Shown: positions 16,045 to 24,574 of the stretch, in pieces | Position numbering within the stretch: position 1 is the first letter of the stretch | Layout: each line of letters opens with the position of its first letter | Source: JBHYGK01 sp051859045 | Lineage (GTDB): Bacteria; Pseudomonadota; Gammaproteobacteria; Xanthomonadales; Xanthomonadaceae | Assembly (NCBI GenBank): GCA_051859045.1 | Contig: JBHYGK010000022.1 | Span: forward strand, 1 to 40,529 | Reading direction: 5' to 3' | DNA: 40,529 nt | Position numbers and translations under genes: made by a program | The notes under the pieces: model-generated | What the model saw: the letters and a program-made list of their open reading frames with translations, nothing else | The model's database searches: none | What the model was told of the DNA's origin: nothing

Positions 16045-17268
16045 TCAGCCCTGCAGCAGCGTCAGCACGCTCTGCGGTACCTGGTTGGCCTGTGCCAGCA
16101 TCGCCGTGCCGGCCTGCTGCAGGATCTGCGTGCGCGTGAGCTCGGCGGTCTCCTTGGCGTAGTCGGTGTCGCGGATGCGCGAGCGCGAGGCCGAGAGGTT
16201 CTCGGAGGTCGTGTTGAGGTTGGAGATCACCGACATGAAGCGGTTCTGGATCGCACCGAGGTCGGCGCGGGCCGAGTTGACCTCCTCCAGCGCCGCGTCC
16301 ATCGCGAGGATCGCGTTGTCGGCGCCCTGCGCGGTGGCGATGCTGAGCGAGGTGAAGCCCACCTGCGCGGTGCCGGCGGCGCCGTTGGAGTGGGTGGCGA
16401 TGAAGCCGGCGCCGAAGGTCGGCGCGGTCACCGTGCCGCCCGCGCCGCCGGCGCCGGTGGCGGTGATCGCCAGCGGGGTGCCGTCGGTCTTGCCGATCAC
16501 CGCGGTGCCGGCGGCGAAGCTGCCGGTCAGCGTGTAGCCGGGGTTGGCCAGCGCGAAGGTCGGCCAGGCGGCATCGAGCGCGGCGCCGGAGACGATCTCG
16601 GCGTCGGTGGCGCCGGTCAGCACCGTGGCGCTGAACAGGGTCAGGCCGTCGATCTCGAGGTCGAAGGTGTAGTCGCTGGTGGTGGTGCCCGCGACCGAGC
16701 CCACGCCGATCGCGCCCACCGCGACCGAGGTCGACGGCGTCGGCACCGAGGTCCAGTTGCCCAGCGCGTCGATGTTGGTGTCGACGATCGCGTCCACGGC
16801 GATGGTGTCGCCCTGGTTGGCGCCGACCTGGAAGACCTGGGTGGTGAAGCTGCCGTCGAGCAGGTTCAGGCCGTTGAAGGTGGTCTGGTTGGCGACGCGG
16901 TCGATCTCGGACTTCAGCTGGGCCACTTCGGCCTGCAGCGCGAGGCGGTCGGACGCGGAGTTGGTGGCGTTGCGCGACTGCACGGCCAGCTCGCGGATGC
17001 GCTGGAGGTTGTTGGACACCTCGCCCAGCGCGCCCTCGGCCACCTGCGACAGCGAGATGCCGTCGTTGGCGTTGCGCGCGGCCTGGTTGAGGCCGCGGAT
17101 CTGGGTGGTGAAGCGCTCGGAGATGGCGAGGCCGGCGGCGTCGTCCTTGGCCGAGTTGATGCGCAGGCCGCTGGAGAGGCGCTGGATGGTCGTGGCCAGC
17201 GACGCGCTGTTCGTGGACAGGTTGCGCTGGGAATTCAGCGAGATCACGTTGGTGTTGATGATGGACAT
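16045..17268 (-). CDS. fliC: Flagellin, first copy
   Basis: A 407-residue flagellin starting MSIINTNVISLNSQRNL and ending QVPQSVLTLLQG. D0/D1 regions are standard; the central domain (about 180-290) is homologous to the middle copy. It has the best ribosome site of the three (AGGAG, 7-8 bases before ATG), suggesting the main filament protein. The 175-base gap between it and flgL has no TAAA and no recognisable sigma-28 promoter. It may be transcribed by a diverged promoter there, by read-through from flgL, or from a sigma-54-like site inside flgL. A strong terminator follows. Confidence 0.97.
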   Translation of the reverse strand: MSIINTNVISLNSQRNLSTNSASLATTIQRLSSGLRINSAKDDAAGLAISERFTTQIRGLNQAARNANDGISLSQVAEGALGEVSNNLQRIRELAVQSRNATNSASDRLALQAEVAQLKSEIDRVANQTTFNGLNLLDGSFTTQVFQVGANQGDTIAVDAIVDTNIDALGNWTSVPTPSTSVAVGAIGVGSVAGTTTSDYTFDLEIDGLTLFSATVLTGATDAEIVSGAALDAAWPTFALANPGYTLTGSFAAGTAVIGKTDGTPLAITATGAGGAGGTVTAPTFGAGFIATHSNGAAGTAQVGFTSLSIATAQGADNAILAMDAALEEVNSARADLGAIQNRFMSVISNLNTTSENLSASRSRIRDTDYAKETAELTRTQILQQAGTAMLAQANQVPQSVLTLLQG

Positions 17269-17443
17269 GGCGTTCTCCTGACTCTCTCTCTTGGGTGTCC
17301 GGGGGATGCGTCCCGCCGGCGGATGTCCGCGTCGCTGGGCCTGTCTCGGGCTTCCGCTGCGGTGTCTTGTGCGGCTGGTCTCACGGGGTGGAAGGGCGTG
17401 GTGCAGCCGCACACGCCGCGCCCGGCGTTCGGTGTTCAGTCGG

Positions 17444-18646
17444 TCATCGCAGGTAGTTGAAGAGGCTCAGCCCCTGCAGGCGCACGAAGGACGCCTGGGC
17501 GGCCTCCAGCGCGGTGGATTGCTGGGCGAGGCGGCTCGCGGCCTCCGCGACGTTGACGTCGCGCAGTCCCGAGAGCGTCTCGCGCAGGGTGATGTCCTGG
17601 GCCGCGCGCAGTTCGGCCGCGTCGTCGATCGCTGCAAGTCGCGCGCCACCGCCGGCTCGCTTGTCGATGAGGTGGTCGCCGGCGGCGCTGAGGTCGGCCA
17701 GCAGCGAGCCCAGCGCGTTGACCTGGCGGGTGCGCTCCACCGGCGTGATCGAGGGCGCCTGCAGCGCGTCGATGAAGGCCTGCACGGTGGCGAACACGTC
17801 GCGCGAGCGGCTGGGGCCGATGGCGAAGGTGTCGCCGGCCGCGGGGACGCCGTCGAGCTTCATGCTCACGCCGTTGAAGCTCAGGGTCTGGCCCGGGACG
17901 TAGGTGCCGCTGGAGAGCACGGTGCCGCCGGCGTCCTCGATGTCGTAGGTGCCCGGGCCGGTGAAGACCACGGTGTAGTCCTGGCCGCCGAAGGCGGTGG
18001 CGTCGAGCAGCGAGTAGGTGCCCAGCAGCGCGGAGCCGGTGTTGCCGGCGCCGGCGGTCGCGGCCAGCGCGCCCACGCCGGTGGGCACGCGCATCCACGC
18101 CTCGGCGCCGGGCTCGGCGTCGGCGACGGCGAGCTCGGGGGCCACCTCGACCCGGCGCTGCACCTGGTCGCCCTGGTAGCTCACGCCCGCGGGGCTGTCG
18201 ATGAAGGGCTTGCGGTCGTCCTGGGAGCCGGCGAACAGGTAGCGGCCGCCGGAGTCGGTGCCGTTGGCGAGGCCCAGCAGGCGCTCGCGGATCTGCTCGA
18301 CCTCCTTCGACAGCGACACGCGGTCGTTCGCGGTCAGGGTGGCGTTGGCGGCCTGCACGCCCAGCTCGCGCAGCCGCTGCAGCGCGTCGCCGGCTTCGGT
18401 CAGGGCGCTTTCCTGCAGGTTCAGGCGGTTCTGCAGCACCGAGGCGTTGAGCCCGTAGCGGGCCAGCTCGGCGATGCCGCGGTCCAGCGCCACCGCCGCG
18501 CCGGCGGCCAGCGGGTCGTCGGCGCCATTGACCACGCGCCGCCCGGTGGCGAGCTGGTTCTGGGTCTGCACGACCTGGGCCTGGCGCGCCAGCAGCTGGC
18601 TGAGGCCGCCCTGGAACATCGAGGAGGTGGAGATCCGGATGCTCAT
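17444..18646 (-). CDS. flgL: Flagellar hook-filament junction protein FlgL (HAP3)
   Basis: A 400-residue junction protein starting MSIRISTSSMFQGGLSQLLARQAQVVQTQNQLATGRRV, the FlgL/flagellin-like N-domain, and ending ASFVRLQGLSLFNYLR. The middle has YQGDQVQRRVEVAPEL and a beta-rich module (about 219-278) ending KLDGVPAAGDTFAIGP that recurs in FlgK. The ATG at 18646 overlaps the flgK stop as ATGA. A sigma-54-like element lies within its last third. Confidence 0.96.
   Translation of the reverse strand: MSIRISTSSMFQGGLSQLLARQAQVVQTQNQLATGRRVVNGADDPLAAGAAVALDRGIAELARYGLNASVLQNRLNLQESALTEAGDALQRLRELGVQAANATLTANDRVSLSKEVEQIRERLLGLANGTDSGGRYLFAGSQDDRKPFIDSPAGVSYQGDQVQRRVEVAPELAVADAEPGAEAWMRVPTGVGALAATAGAGNTGSALLGTYSLLDATAFGGQDYTVVFTGPGTYDIEDAGGTVLSSGTYVPGQTLSFNGVSMKLDGVPAAGDTFAIGPSRSRDVFATVQAFIDALQAPSITPVERTRQVNALGSLLADLSAAGDHLIDKRAGGGARLAAIDDAAELRAAQDITLRETLSGLRDVNVAEAASRLAQQSTALEAAQASFVRLQGLSLFNYLR
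17633..17648 (-). promoter_or_regulatory. Sigma-54-like site inside flgL, upstream of the first flagellin gene
   Basis: The minus strand reads TGGCGCGCGACTTGCA, one position off TGGCACG-N4-TTGCA with correct spacing. It is nearly the same as the flgI promoter (GACTTGCA half identical). The predicted start near 17620 is about 350 bases before the flagellin ATG at 17268. It may be chance within coding DNA. Confidence 0.4.
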
Positions 18647-20523
18647 CGGCGCGCCGCCGCCAGCACGGCCTGGAACAGGGTGTCGGACGTGGCGATCACC
18701 TGCGCCGCGGCCTGGTAGGCCTGCTGGTAGCGCAGCAGGTTGGAGGCCTCCTCGTCGAGGTTGACGCCGGAGAGGCCCTCGCGTTCGGCGACCAGGCCGG
18801 CGTCGATCGCCTCCTGGCCCTGCAGCGACACCGCGGCGTCGCGCGCGGTCGAGCCGATCCGGGTGGTCAGGCCGCCGATCGCGTCGTTGAGCGAGGTGTT
18901 GCCGTTGCCGAGCAGGCGCTGGCCCTCGAGCGCCGACCAGGCGCGCATGTTGGTGTTGTCGCTGGAGCCGGCCTGGTTGGGGCCGATCGAGAAGCTGTCG
19001 CCGGCGGCGGGCAGGCCGTCGAGCACCAGGGTCCAGCCGTTGGCGCTGATGGTGCCGCCGGGCACGAAGGGCTGCGGCGGGCCGCCGTCGATGCTGTAGG
19101 TGGTGGCGTCGAGGAACACCACGTTCGAGGGCGTGGTCAGCGCCGGGTTGGTGGCGTCGTTGACCGCCAGCGACACCACCCGGGCGTCGCCGAGGTTGCC
19201 GAGGTCGGCGGTCGGGCGAACCAGGCTGGCGGCGGCGATGCGGTTGGGGTCGTTGATCGCCACGCCGATGCCGCGCGCGGCCTGGCCGGTGGGATCGACC
19301 AGGAAGCGGTCGTTCACGGCCGGGGTGCCGCCGGGCACGATCGACAGGCCGCCGATCACCAGCGGGTCGGCCGGGGTGCCGGTGCCGGTCATCGCGACCG
19401 GGGCGCCGGAGACCGCGTCGGTGGCCACCCAGCCGGCGCCGTCGAAGCGCAGCACGAAGGGCGCGCCGGTGAGGTTGCCGAGGTTGGTGACGCCGATCGC
19501 CAGCGTGCCGGCGCCGGTGTTGAGCCGGTTGGGCGCGGCGACCGGCGCGGGCAGAGTGAAGAAGTCGGTGCCCTGGGCGCCGTTGAGGTCCATGCCCCGG
19601 GCGCTCTGGGTGTTGACCGCGATCGCGAGGCCGGTGGCGATGCGCCCGAGCTCGGCGCGGGTGGGGTCGACCATCTCCGCGCGCAGCGCGATCGCACCGC
19701 CGAGGCTGCCGCCGAGCGTGCCCGGGCCCAGCCGGACGGTGCCGGTGGGGGTCTGCAGCACCAGCACCGAGCGGTCGGGGCGGTAGTCGTCCTGCTGCGA
19801 GGTGAAGCGCGAGGCGCTGGCGCCCACCACCAGCGGCTGGCCGCCGCTGGTGAAGACGTTCAGCGAGCCGTCCTCCTGCGGCAGCGTGGTCACGCCGACC
19901 AGGGTGGAGAGTTCGCCGACCAGGCGGTCGCGCTCGTCGAGCAGGTCGGGCGAGGCGCCGCGCGCGCTGCGCGCGACCTCGGTGTTGAGCTTGGCGATCG
20001 CGGTGGTGAGGCGGTTGACCTCCTCCGCGCCGCCGACGAGCTTGGCGTCGATCTCGTCGTCGACCTGCTGCAGGCCGGCCTCGAGCAGGTCGAAGCGCGC
20101 CGTCAGCGCGTTGGCGCGCGCCAGCATGTCCTCGCGCGCGGCGGTGGAGCCGGGCTGCGCGGCCACGCCCTCGGCGGCGTCGAAGAAGTTCGACCACGGG
20201 CCGGTGAGGTTGGTGGAGACGTCGGAGAACAGGCGGTCGACGCGGCCGGCCAGGGTGGCGCCCAGCTGCAGGCGGCCGATCTCGCCGCCGCTGTCGAGCA
20301 GGCGGCCGGTGACGAGGCTGTCGGAGAGCCGGGTGATGCCCGAGACCAGCACGCCCGCGCCGGTGTAGCCGCTGCCGTCGGGCGAGCCCGCGCGGTTGGC
20401 CAGCTCGACGCGCTGGCGGGTGTAGCCCGCCGTCGACGCGTTCGCGATGTTGTGGCTGACGGTGTTGAGCGCGCGCTGGAACGCGAGCAGGGCCGAGGTG
20501 CCGTTGCCGAGCATCGAAGGCAT
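18643..20523 (-). CDS. flgK: Flagellar hook-associated protein FlgK (HAP1)
   Basis: A 626-residue junction protein. The N-terminal rod/hook signature is LAFQRALNTVSHNIANASTAGYTRQRVEL; the C-terminus has VSLQGQEAIDAGLVAEREGLSGVNLDEEASNLLRYQQAYQAAAQVIATSDTLF. Two beta-rich modules lie in the middle (about 351-413 and 471-516), the second with LDGLPAAGDSFSIGP shared with FlgL. It starts 3 bases after the flgJ stop behind GGGAGGGG and overlaps flgL. Length is at the large end for the family because of the modules. Confidence 0.97.
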   Translation of the reverse strand: MPSMLGNGTSALLAFQRALNTVSHNIANASTAGYTRQRVELANRAGSPDGSGYTGAGVLVSGITRLSDSLVTGRLLDSGGEIGRLQLGATLAGRVDRLFSDVSTNLTGPWSNFFDAAEGVAAQPGSTAAREDMLARANALTARFDLLEAGLQQVDDEIDAKLVGGAEEVNRLTTAIAKLNTEVARSARGASPDLLDERDRLVGELSTLVGVTTLPQEDGSLNVFTSGGQPLVVGASASRFTSQQDDYRPDRSVLVLQTPTGTVRLGPGTLGGSLGGAIALRAEMVDPTRAELGRIATGLAIAVNTQSARGMDLNGAQGTDFFTLPAPVAAPNRLNTGAGTLAIGVTNLGNLTGAPFVLRFDGAGWVATDAVSGAPVAMTGTGTPADPLVIGGLSIVPGGTPAVNDRFLVDPTGQAARGIGVAINDPNRIAAASLVRPTADLGNLGDARVVSLAVNDATNPALTTPSNVVFLDATTYSIDGGPPQPFVPGGTISANGWTLVLDGLPAAGDSFSIGPNQAGSSDNTNMRAWSALEGQRLLGNGNTSLNDAIGGLTTRIGSTARDAAVSLQGQEAIDAGLVAEREGLSGVNLDEEASNLLRYQQAYQAAAQVIATSDTLFQAVLAAARR

Positions 20524-20526
20524 GGG

Positions 20527-21591
20527 TCAGCCCCTCCCGCCGACGCGGCCGAGCGCGGCGAGCGCCCGGTCGAGGGTGGGGCCCTGCGCGATCGCCGTGA
20601 TCTTGGCGGCGTAGGCCGGATCGGTGGCGTAGCCGGCCCGCTGCAGGCCGCGGGCGAAGCCCTGGATGTCCTCGCCGGCCGCCAGCGCCTGCTGGTAGCG
20701 CGGGCTGGTCTGCAGCAGGCGCACGTAGTCGGCGAAGCTCTCCGCCGGCGAGGCGTAGGCGCGGAAGTCGGCGCGCTCGGCGCGCATCGCGCCGTCGACG
20801 AACTCGTGGGTGCGGGCGCTGGCGACGTCGCCGCTCCAGCGGCCGGTGGCCTTGATGCCGAAGAGGTTGTTCGCCGGGCCGTCGGCGCCCTGGATCTGGC
20901 GCCGGCCCCAGCCGGTCTCGAGAGCGGCCTGGGCGATCAGCGCGCGGGCGTCCACGCCCAGCGCCTCGGCCGCGCGCTCGGCGTGCGGCAGGATCTCGGC
21001 GACGAAGGCCTCGGGGCTGCCCGCGCGGACCTCGGCGCGCAGGCCCTCCAGCCGCGCGGCCGGGGTGGCGGGCGCGGCGGGCGCGATGTCGGTGGCCGAC
21101 GCCAGCGGCGCCGGGGGCGCGGCGGAGGCCGTCGCGGGGGCGATCCAGTTCGCGCGCGGCGCGGCGCTGCTCGGCGCGAGCTCGAGCGGGCGGGCCGCGA
21201 CCGGGCGGCTGTAGCCGGCCAGCGAGAACATCCGCCCGGCCTCGAGGCGCGGGTCGCGGTAGCTGCCGCTGGAGGCGGGCGCGGCGCCGGGCGCTGGCAG
21301 CGCCTCGGGGCCGGCGAGCTGGCGCACGATCATCGGCTGCAGGCCCAGCCCGCGGCCGCTGGTGAGCTGCTGCGCGACCTGGCGGTCGTGCATGTCGCGG
21401 AAGGCGGTGTTCTGGCCGCCCAGCATGCTGTCGCCGAAGCCGGCGTCGCGCATGCTCTTGACCATCATCTGCGCGAACTGGCCCTCGAGGTCGCGCGCGA
21501 CCTGCTCGATGCGGGCGCGGTCCTCGGGGGTGGTCGCCGCGCGCGGGGCGGCGGCGGTGCCGGTCAGCGGCAGGGGCGCGGTGAGGTTCAT
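20527..21591 (-). CDS. flgJ: Rod-capping peptidoglycan hydrolase FlgJ
   Basis: A 354-residue, two-domain periplasmic protein. The N-terminal part (about 25-95) is the rod scaffold domain (RIEQVARDLEGQFAQMMVKSMRDAGFGDSMLGG). An Ala/Pro linker (about 95-190) follows. The C-terminal glucosaminidase domain (GH73) has AQAALETGWGRR, with the likely catalytic E225, and NNLFGIKATGRW. It lets the rod cross the cell wall. It lies 9 bases after flgI and 3 before flgK. Confidence 0.97.
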   Translation of the reverse strand: MNLTAPLPLTGTAAAPRAATTPEDRARIEQVARDLEGQFAQMMVKSMRDAGFGDSMLGGQNTAFRDMHDRQVAQQLTSGRGLGLQPMIVRQLAGPEALPAPGAAPASSGSYRDPRLEAGRMFSLAGYSRPVAARPLELAPSSAAPRANWIAPATASAAPPAPLASATDIAPAAPATPAARLEGLRAEVRAGSPEAFVAEILPHAERAAEALGVDARALIAQAALETGWGRRQIQGADGPANNLFGIKATGRWSGDVASARTHEFVDGAMRAERADFRAYASPAESFADYVRLLQTSPRYQQALAAGEDIQGFARGLQRAGYATDPAYAAKITAIAQGPTLDRALAALGRVGGRG

Positions 21592-21600
21592 GGCGGGGCC

Positions 21601-22740
21601 TCAGATGACTTCCAGCTCGGCGCGCAGGGCGCCGGCCTGGCGCAGCGCCTCGAGGATCGCGATCAGGTCGCCGGGGGCGGCGCCCACCTCGTTGACGGCG
21701 CGCACGATCTCGTCGAGCGAGGTGCCGCCCTCGAACAGGAACATGCGCGAGCCGGTCTGCTCGACGCTGACGCCGGTCTCCGGCGTCACCACCGTCTCGC
21801 CGGCGGCGAAGGGCGCCGGCTGGCTGACGTCGAAGTCCTCGCGGATGGTCACCGTCAGCGAGCCGTGCGCGACGGCGGCCGGCATCACGCGGACGTTGTT
21901 GCCGATCACGATGGTGCCGGTGCGCGAGTTGATGACCACGCGCGCGGCGGACTCGCCGGGATCGATCTCGAGGTTCTCCAGCCGCGCCATGAAGCCGACG
22001 CGGGCGCCGGGATCCTGGGGCGCGCGCACGGCGATCGTGCCGCCGTCCACGGCGCGGGCGACGCCGTCGCCGAACGCGGCCTCCAGGGCCTCGACGGTGC
22101 GCGCGGCGGTGGTGAAGTCGAAGGTGTGCAGGTTGAGCGTGATCTCGTCGGGGTTGCCGCCCGCCGCCCCGCCGGCGTTGAGGCCGTCGGGCGCGGCGCG
22201 CTCGACGGTGGCGCCATTCGGGATGCGGCCGGAGCTGGGCACGTTGACCGACACCCGCGAGCCGTCGCGGCCCTCGGCGCCGAAGCCGCCGACCACCAGG
22301 TTGCCCTGGGCGATCGCGTAGACCTGGCCGTCGGCGCCGCGCAGCGGGGCCATCAGCAGCGCGCCGCCGCGCAGCGACACCGCGTTGGAGATCGAGGAGA
22401 CGGTGACGTCGATCGGCTGGCCGGGCCGCGCGAACGGCGGCAGCTCGGCGTGGATCGCCACCGCGGCGACGTTCTTGGTCTGCGGGTTCACGCCCGGCGG
22501 CAGGGTGACGCCGAGCTCGTCGAGCATCGCGCGCAGGCTCTGCACGGTGAACGGCGACTGCGAGGTGCGGTCGCCGGTGCCGTCCAGGCCCACCACCAGG
22601 CCGTAGCCCACCAGCGCGTTGCCGCGCACGCCTTCGACCTGGGCGATGTCCTTGATCCGCTCGGCGCGCGCCTCGGGCGCCGCGGCGAGCAGCAGCGCGC
22701 CGAGGGCGAGGGAGCGGACGAGGGCGATGGCATGGCGCAT
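21601..22740 (-). CDS. flgI: Flagellar P-ring protein FlgI
   Basis: A 379-residue precursor with a Sec signal peptide (MRHAIALVRSLALGALLLAA, predicted cleavage after residue 26, ARA). The mature start ERIKDIAQVEGVRGNALVGYGLVVGLDGTGD is the family hallmark. The C-terminus has GTSLDEIVRAVNEVGAAPGDLIAILEALRQAGALRAELEVI. The ATG at 22740 was chosen to begin at the signal peptide; an earlier in-frame ATG would add 28 charged residues. It forms the periplasmic bushing ring around the rod. A sigma-54 promoter lies about 80 bases upstream. Confidence 0.97.
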   Translation of the reverse strand: MRHAIALVRSLALGALLLAAAPEARAERIKDIAQVEGVRGNALVGYGLVVGLDGTGDRTSQSPFTVQSLRAMLDELGVTLPPGVNPQTKNVAAVAIHAELPPFARPGQPIDVTVSSISNAVSLRGGALLMAPLRGADGQVYAIAQGNLVVGGFGAEGRDGSRVSVNVPSSGRIPNGATVERAAPDGLNAGGAAGGNPDEITLNLHTFDFTTAARTVEALEAAFGDGVARAVDGGTIAVRAPQDPGARVGFMARLENLEIDPGESAARVVINSRTGTIVIGNNVRVMPAAVAHGSLTVTIREDFDVSQPAPFAAGETVVTPETGVSVEQTGSRMFLFEGGTSLDEIVRAVNEVGAAPGDLIAILEALRQAGALRAELEVI

Positions 22741-22819
22741 GGGCGGGTCCTCGGGCGACCCCGGAGCGCGGGGTCTGGTGCGGGCGGCGCGCTGGTCGCG
22801 GGCCGTCGGGGTGGTGCGT

Positions 22820-22835
22820 TGCAAGTCGCGGGCCA
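22820..22835 (-). promoter_or_regulatory. Sigma-54 promoter of flgIJKL
   Basis: The minus strand reads TGGCCCGCGACTTGCA, one mismatch to TGGCACG-N4-TTGCA with GG-GC spacing of 10. The predicted start near 22807 is about 65 bases before flgI. It lies in the 126-base gap after flgH and splits the flg genes into flgGH and flgIJKL units. Confidence 0.75.
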
Positions 22836-22866
22836 GCGGCGCGAGGCGCGCGCGCCGCCGGTCGCC

Positions 22867-23589
22867 TCAGTAGGGGAAGGCCGGGGAATTGAAGAAGCGG
22901 TCGAGCCAGCCCATGACGTTCGAGCGCGCCATCGGGCCGCGCCCGCCGTAGACGATCCGGGCCTCGGCCACGCGGCTGGAGGGCACGGTGTTGTTGGGCG
23001 TGATGTCCTCGGCGCGCACGATGCCCTGCACCTGCACCAGCTCGTTGCCCTGGTTCAGGCGCACCTGCTTCTGGCCCTGCACGACGAGGTTGCCGTTGGG
23101 CAGGCGCTGGATGACGGTGACGGTGATCGAGCCGTCGAGGCGGTTGCTCTGCGCCGAGGCGCCGGTGCCGGCGAACTCGCGGGTGCCGCCGAACTCGGCG
23201 TTGAGCACCTCGAGGCCGTTGACGGTGACCGGCGCGCCGAGCAGCGAGCCCACGCCGACCGCGGTGGTGGATTCCTTGTCGACCGAGGTCGTGGCCTGGG
23301 TGGTGGCGGTGGTGCGCTCGACCAGCTCGATGGTGAGCAGGTCGCCCACGTCGCGGGCCTTGTTGTCGGTGAACAGCGCGAGCGACGGGCCGTCGCGGTA
23401 GATCGCGCCGGCGGTGGGCGTGGCGACCTGCGCGGTCGGCACCTGCATCGGCTCGAGCGCGGCGTAGGGGCGGATGTCGCCGGGCGGCGACATCCCGCAG
23501 GCGGCCAGCGGCAGCGCGAGCGCGGCGGCGAGGAGGGGGCGGCGGACGGGGCGGCGTACAGGGCGGAGCGGGCGGGGGGAGGCGGCCAT
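22867..23589 (-). CDS. flgH: Flagellar L-ring lipoprotein FlgH
   Basis: A 240-residue outer-membrane ring protein. The Arg-rich N-terminus and hydrophobic stretch end in a lipobox LAAC with lipidated Cys31. Family motifs are LFTDNKARDVGDLLTIELVERTTATTQATTSVDKES, GTGASAQSNRLDGSITVTVIQRLPNGNLVVQGQKQV and the C-terminal RIVYGGRGPMARSNVMGWLDRFFN. It starts 11 bases after the flgG stop. Length and motif order are typical. Confidence 0.97.
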   Translation of the reverse strand: MAASPRPLRPVRRPVRRPLLAAALALPLAACGMSPPGDIRPYAALEPMQVPTAQVATPTAGAIYRDGPSLALFTDNKARDVGDLLTIELVERTTATTQATTSVDKESTTAVGVGSLLGAPVTVNGLEVLNAEFGGTREFAGTGASAQSNRLDGSITVTVIQRLPNGNLVVQGQKQVRLNQGNELVQVQGIVRAEDITPNNTVPSSRVAEARIVYGGRGPMARSNVMGWLDRFFNSPAFPY

Positions 23590-23600
23590 GGCGTGGGTCC

Positions 23601-24386
23601 TCAGACGTTGTTGTTGAGGTAGCCGAGCATCTGGTCGGTGGTGGAGATGGCCTTGGCGTTCATCTCGTAGGCGCGCTGGGTCTCGATCATCGACACCAGC
23701 TCCTCCACCACGTTGACGTTGCTGCCCTCCAGCGAGCCCTGCACGGTCATGCCGAGGCCCGCGAGCCCGGGCGTGCCGGGCTGCGCCGGGCCGCTGGCGC
23801 CGGTCTCGAGGTAGAGGTTCTCGCCGCGGCTCTGCAGGCCGGCGGGGTTCACGAAATCCACCAGCGCCAGGTTGCCGACTTCCTGCGGCTGCGCCTGGCC
23901 GGCGACGGTCACGGTGATCGTGCCGTCGGAGCCGATCGAGATGCTCTGCGCGCCCTCGGGGATCTGGATGCCGGGCTGCACCGCGTAGCCGGCGTTGGTG
24001 ACGAGCTCGCCCTGCGCGTTGACCTGGAAGCTGCCGTCGCGCGTGTAGGCCGACGTGCCGTCGGGCAGCAGCACCTCGAAGAAGCCGCGGCCGTTGACCG
24101 CGACGTCGAGCGCGTTGCCGGTCTGCAGCAGGCTGCCCTGCACGTGGGCCTTCGCGGTGGCGACCACGCGCACGCCGGTGCCGACCTGCAGGCCGGTGGG
24201 CAGGCTGGTCTGCTGCGAGCTGGCGCCGCCGGGCGCGCGGACCTGCTGGTAGAGCAGGTCCTCGAAGCTGGCGCGGTCGCGCTTGAAGCCCGTGGTGTTG
24301 GTGTTGGCGAGGTTGTTCGACACCACCGACATCCGCGTCTGCTGCGCGTCGAGGCCGGTCTTGGCGATCCACAGTGCCTGGTTCAT
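23601..24386 (-). CDS. flgG: Flagellar distal rod protein FlgG
   Basis: A 261-residue distal rod protein. The N-terminus MNQALWIAKTGLDAQQTRMSVVSNNLANTNTTGFKRDRASFEDLLYQQVRAPG is the rod signature. The C-terminus is GSNVNVVEELVSMIETQRAYEMNAKAISTTDQMLGYLNN. Length is exactly typical. It is separated from flgF by 188 bases with its own sigma-54 promoter, so it begins a flgGH unit. Confidence 0.98.
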   Translation of the reverse strand: MNQALWIAKTGLDAQQTRMSVVSNNLANTNTTGFKRDRASFEDLLYQQVRAPGGASSQQTSLPTGLQVGTGVRVVATAKAHVQGSLLQTGNALDVAVNGRGFFEVLLPDGTSAYTRDGSFQVNAQGELVTNAGYAVQPGIQIPEGAQSISIGSDGTITVTVAGQAQPQEVGNLALVDFVNPAGLQSRGENLYLETGASGPAQPGTPGLAGLGMTVQGSLEGSNVNVVEELVSMIETQRAYEMNAKAISTTDQMLGYLNNNV

Positions 24387-24442
24387 GGCGGTGTTCCTTG
24401 CGGCGGGTGGCCACGCGCGGGGCGGGCCTTCGCGGAGGACGC

Positions 24443-24458
24443 TGCAAGGGGCGTGCCG
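24443..24458 (-). promoter_or_regulatory. Sigma-54 promoter of flgGH
   Basis: The minus strand reads CGGCACGCCCCTTGCA, one mismatch to TGGCACG-N4-TTGCA. The predicted start near 24431 is about 45 bases before the flgG ATG. It lies within the 188-base gap between flgF and flgG. Confidence 0.82.
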
Positions 24459-24510
24459 GAATCATGGCGACGGGTCGCTGACGGAGTTCCGACGCGGGCC
24501 CGGATGCGGC

Positions 24511-24533
24511 GACGCCCGCTTGGCGCGGGCGTC
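24511..24533 (-). terminator. Hairpin downstream of flgF, possible terminator
   Basis: Arms GACGCCCGC (24511-24519) and GCGGGCGTC (24525-24533) form a perfect 9-base-pair stem with a 5-base loop, 42 bases after the flgF stop. There is no U-run. Its place between flgF and the flgG promoter suggests a boundary between transcription units. Confidence 0.45.
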
Positions 24534-24574
24534 GGGGGCGGGGTCGGCGGGGCGGCGGGGGGCGCCGCCGGGGG

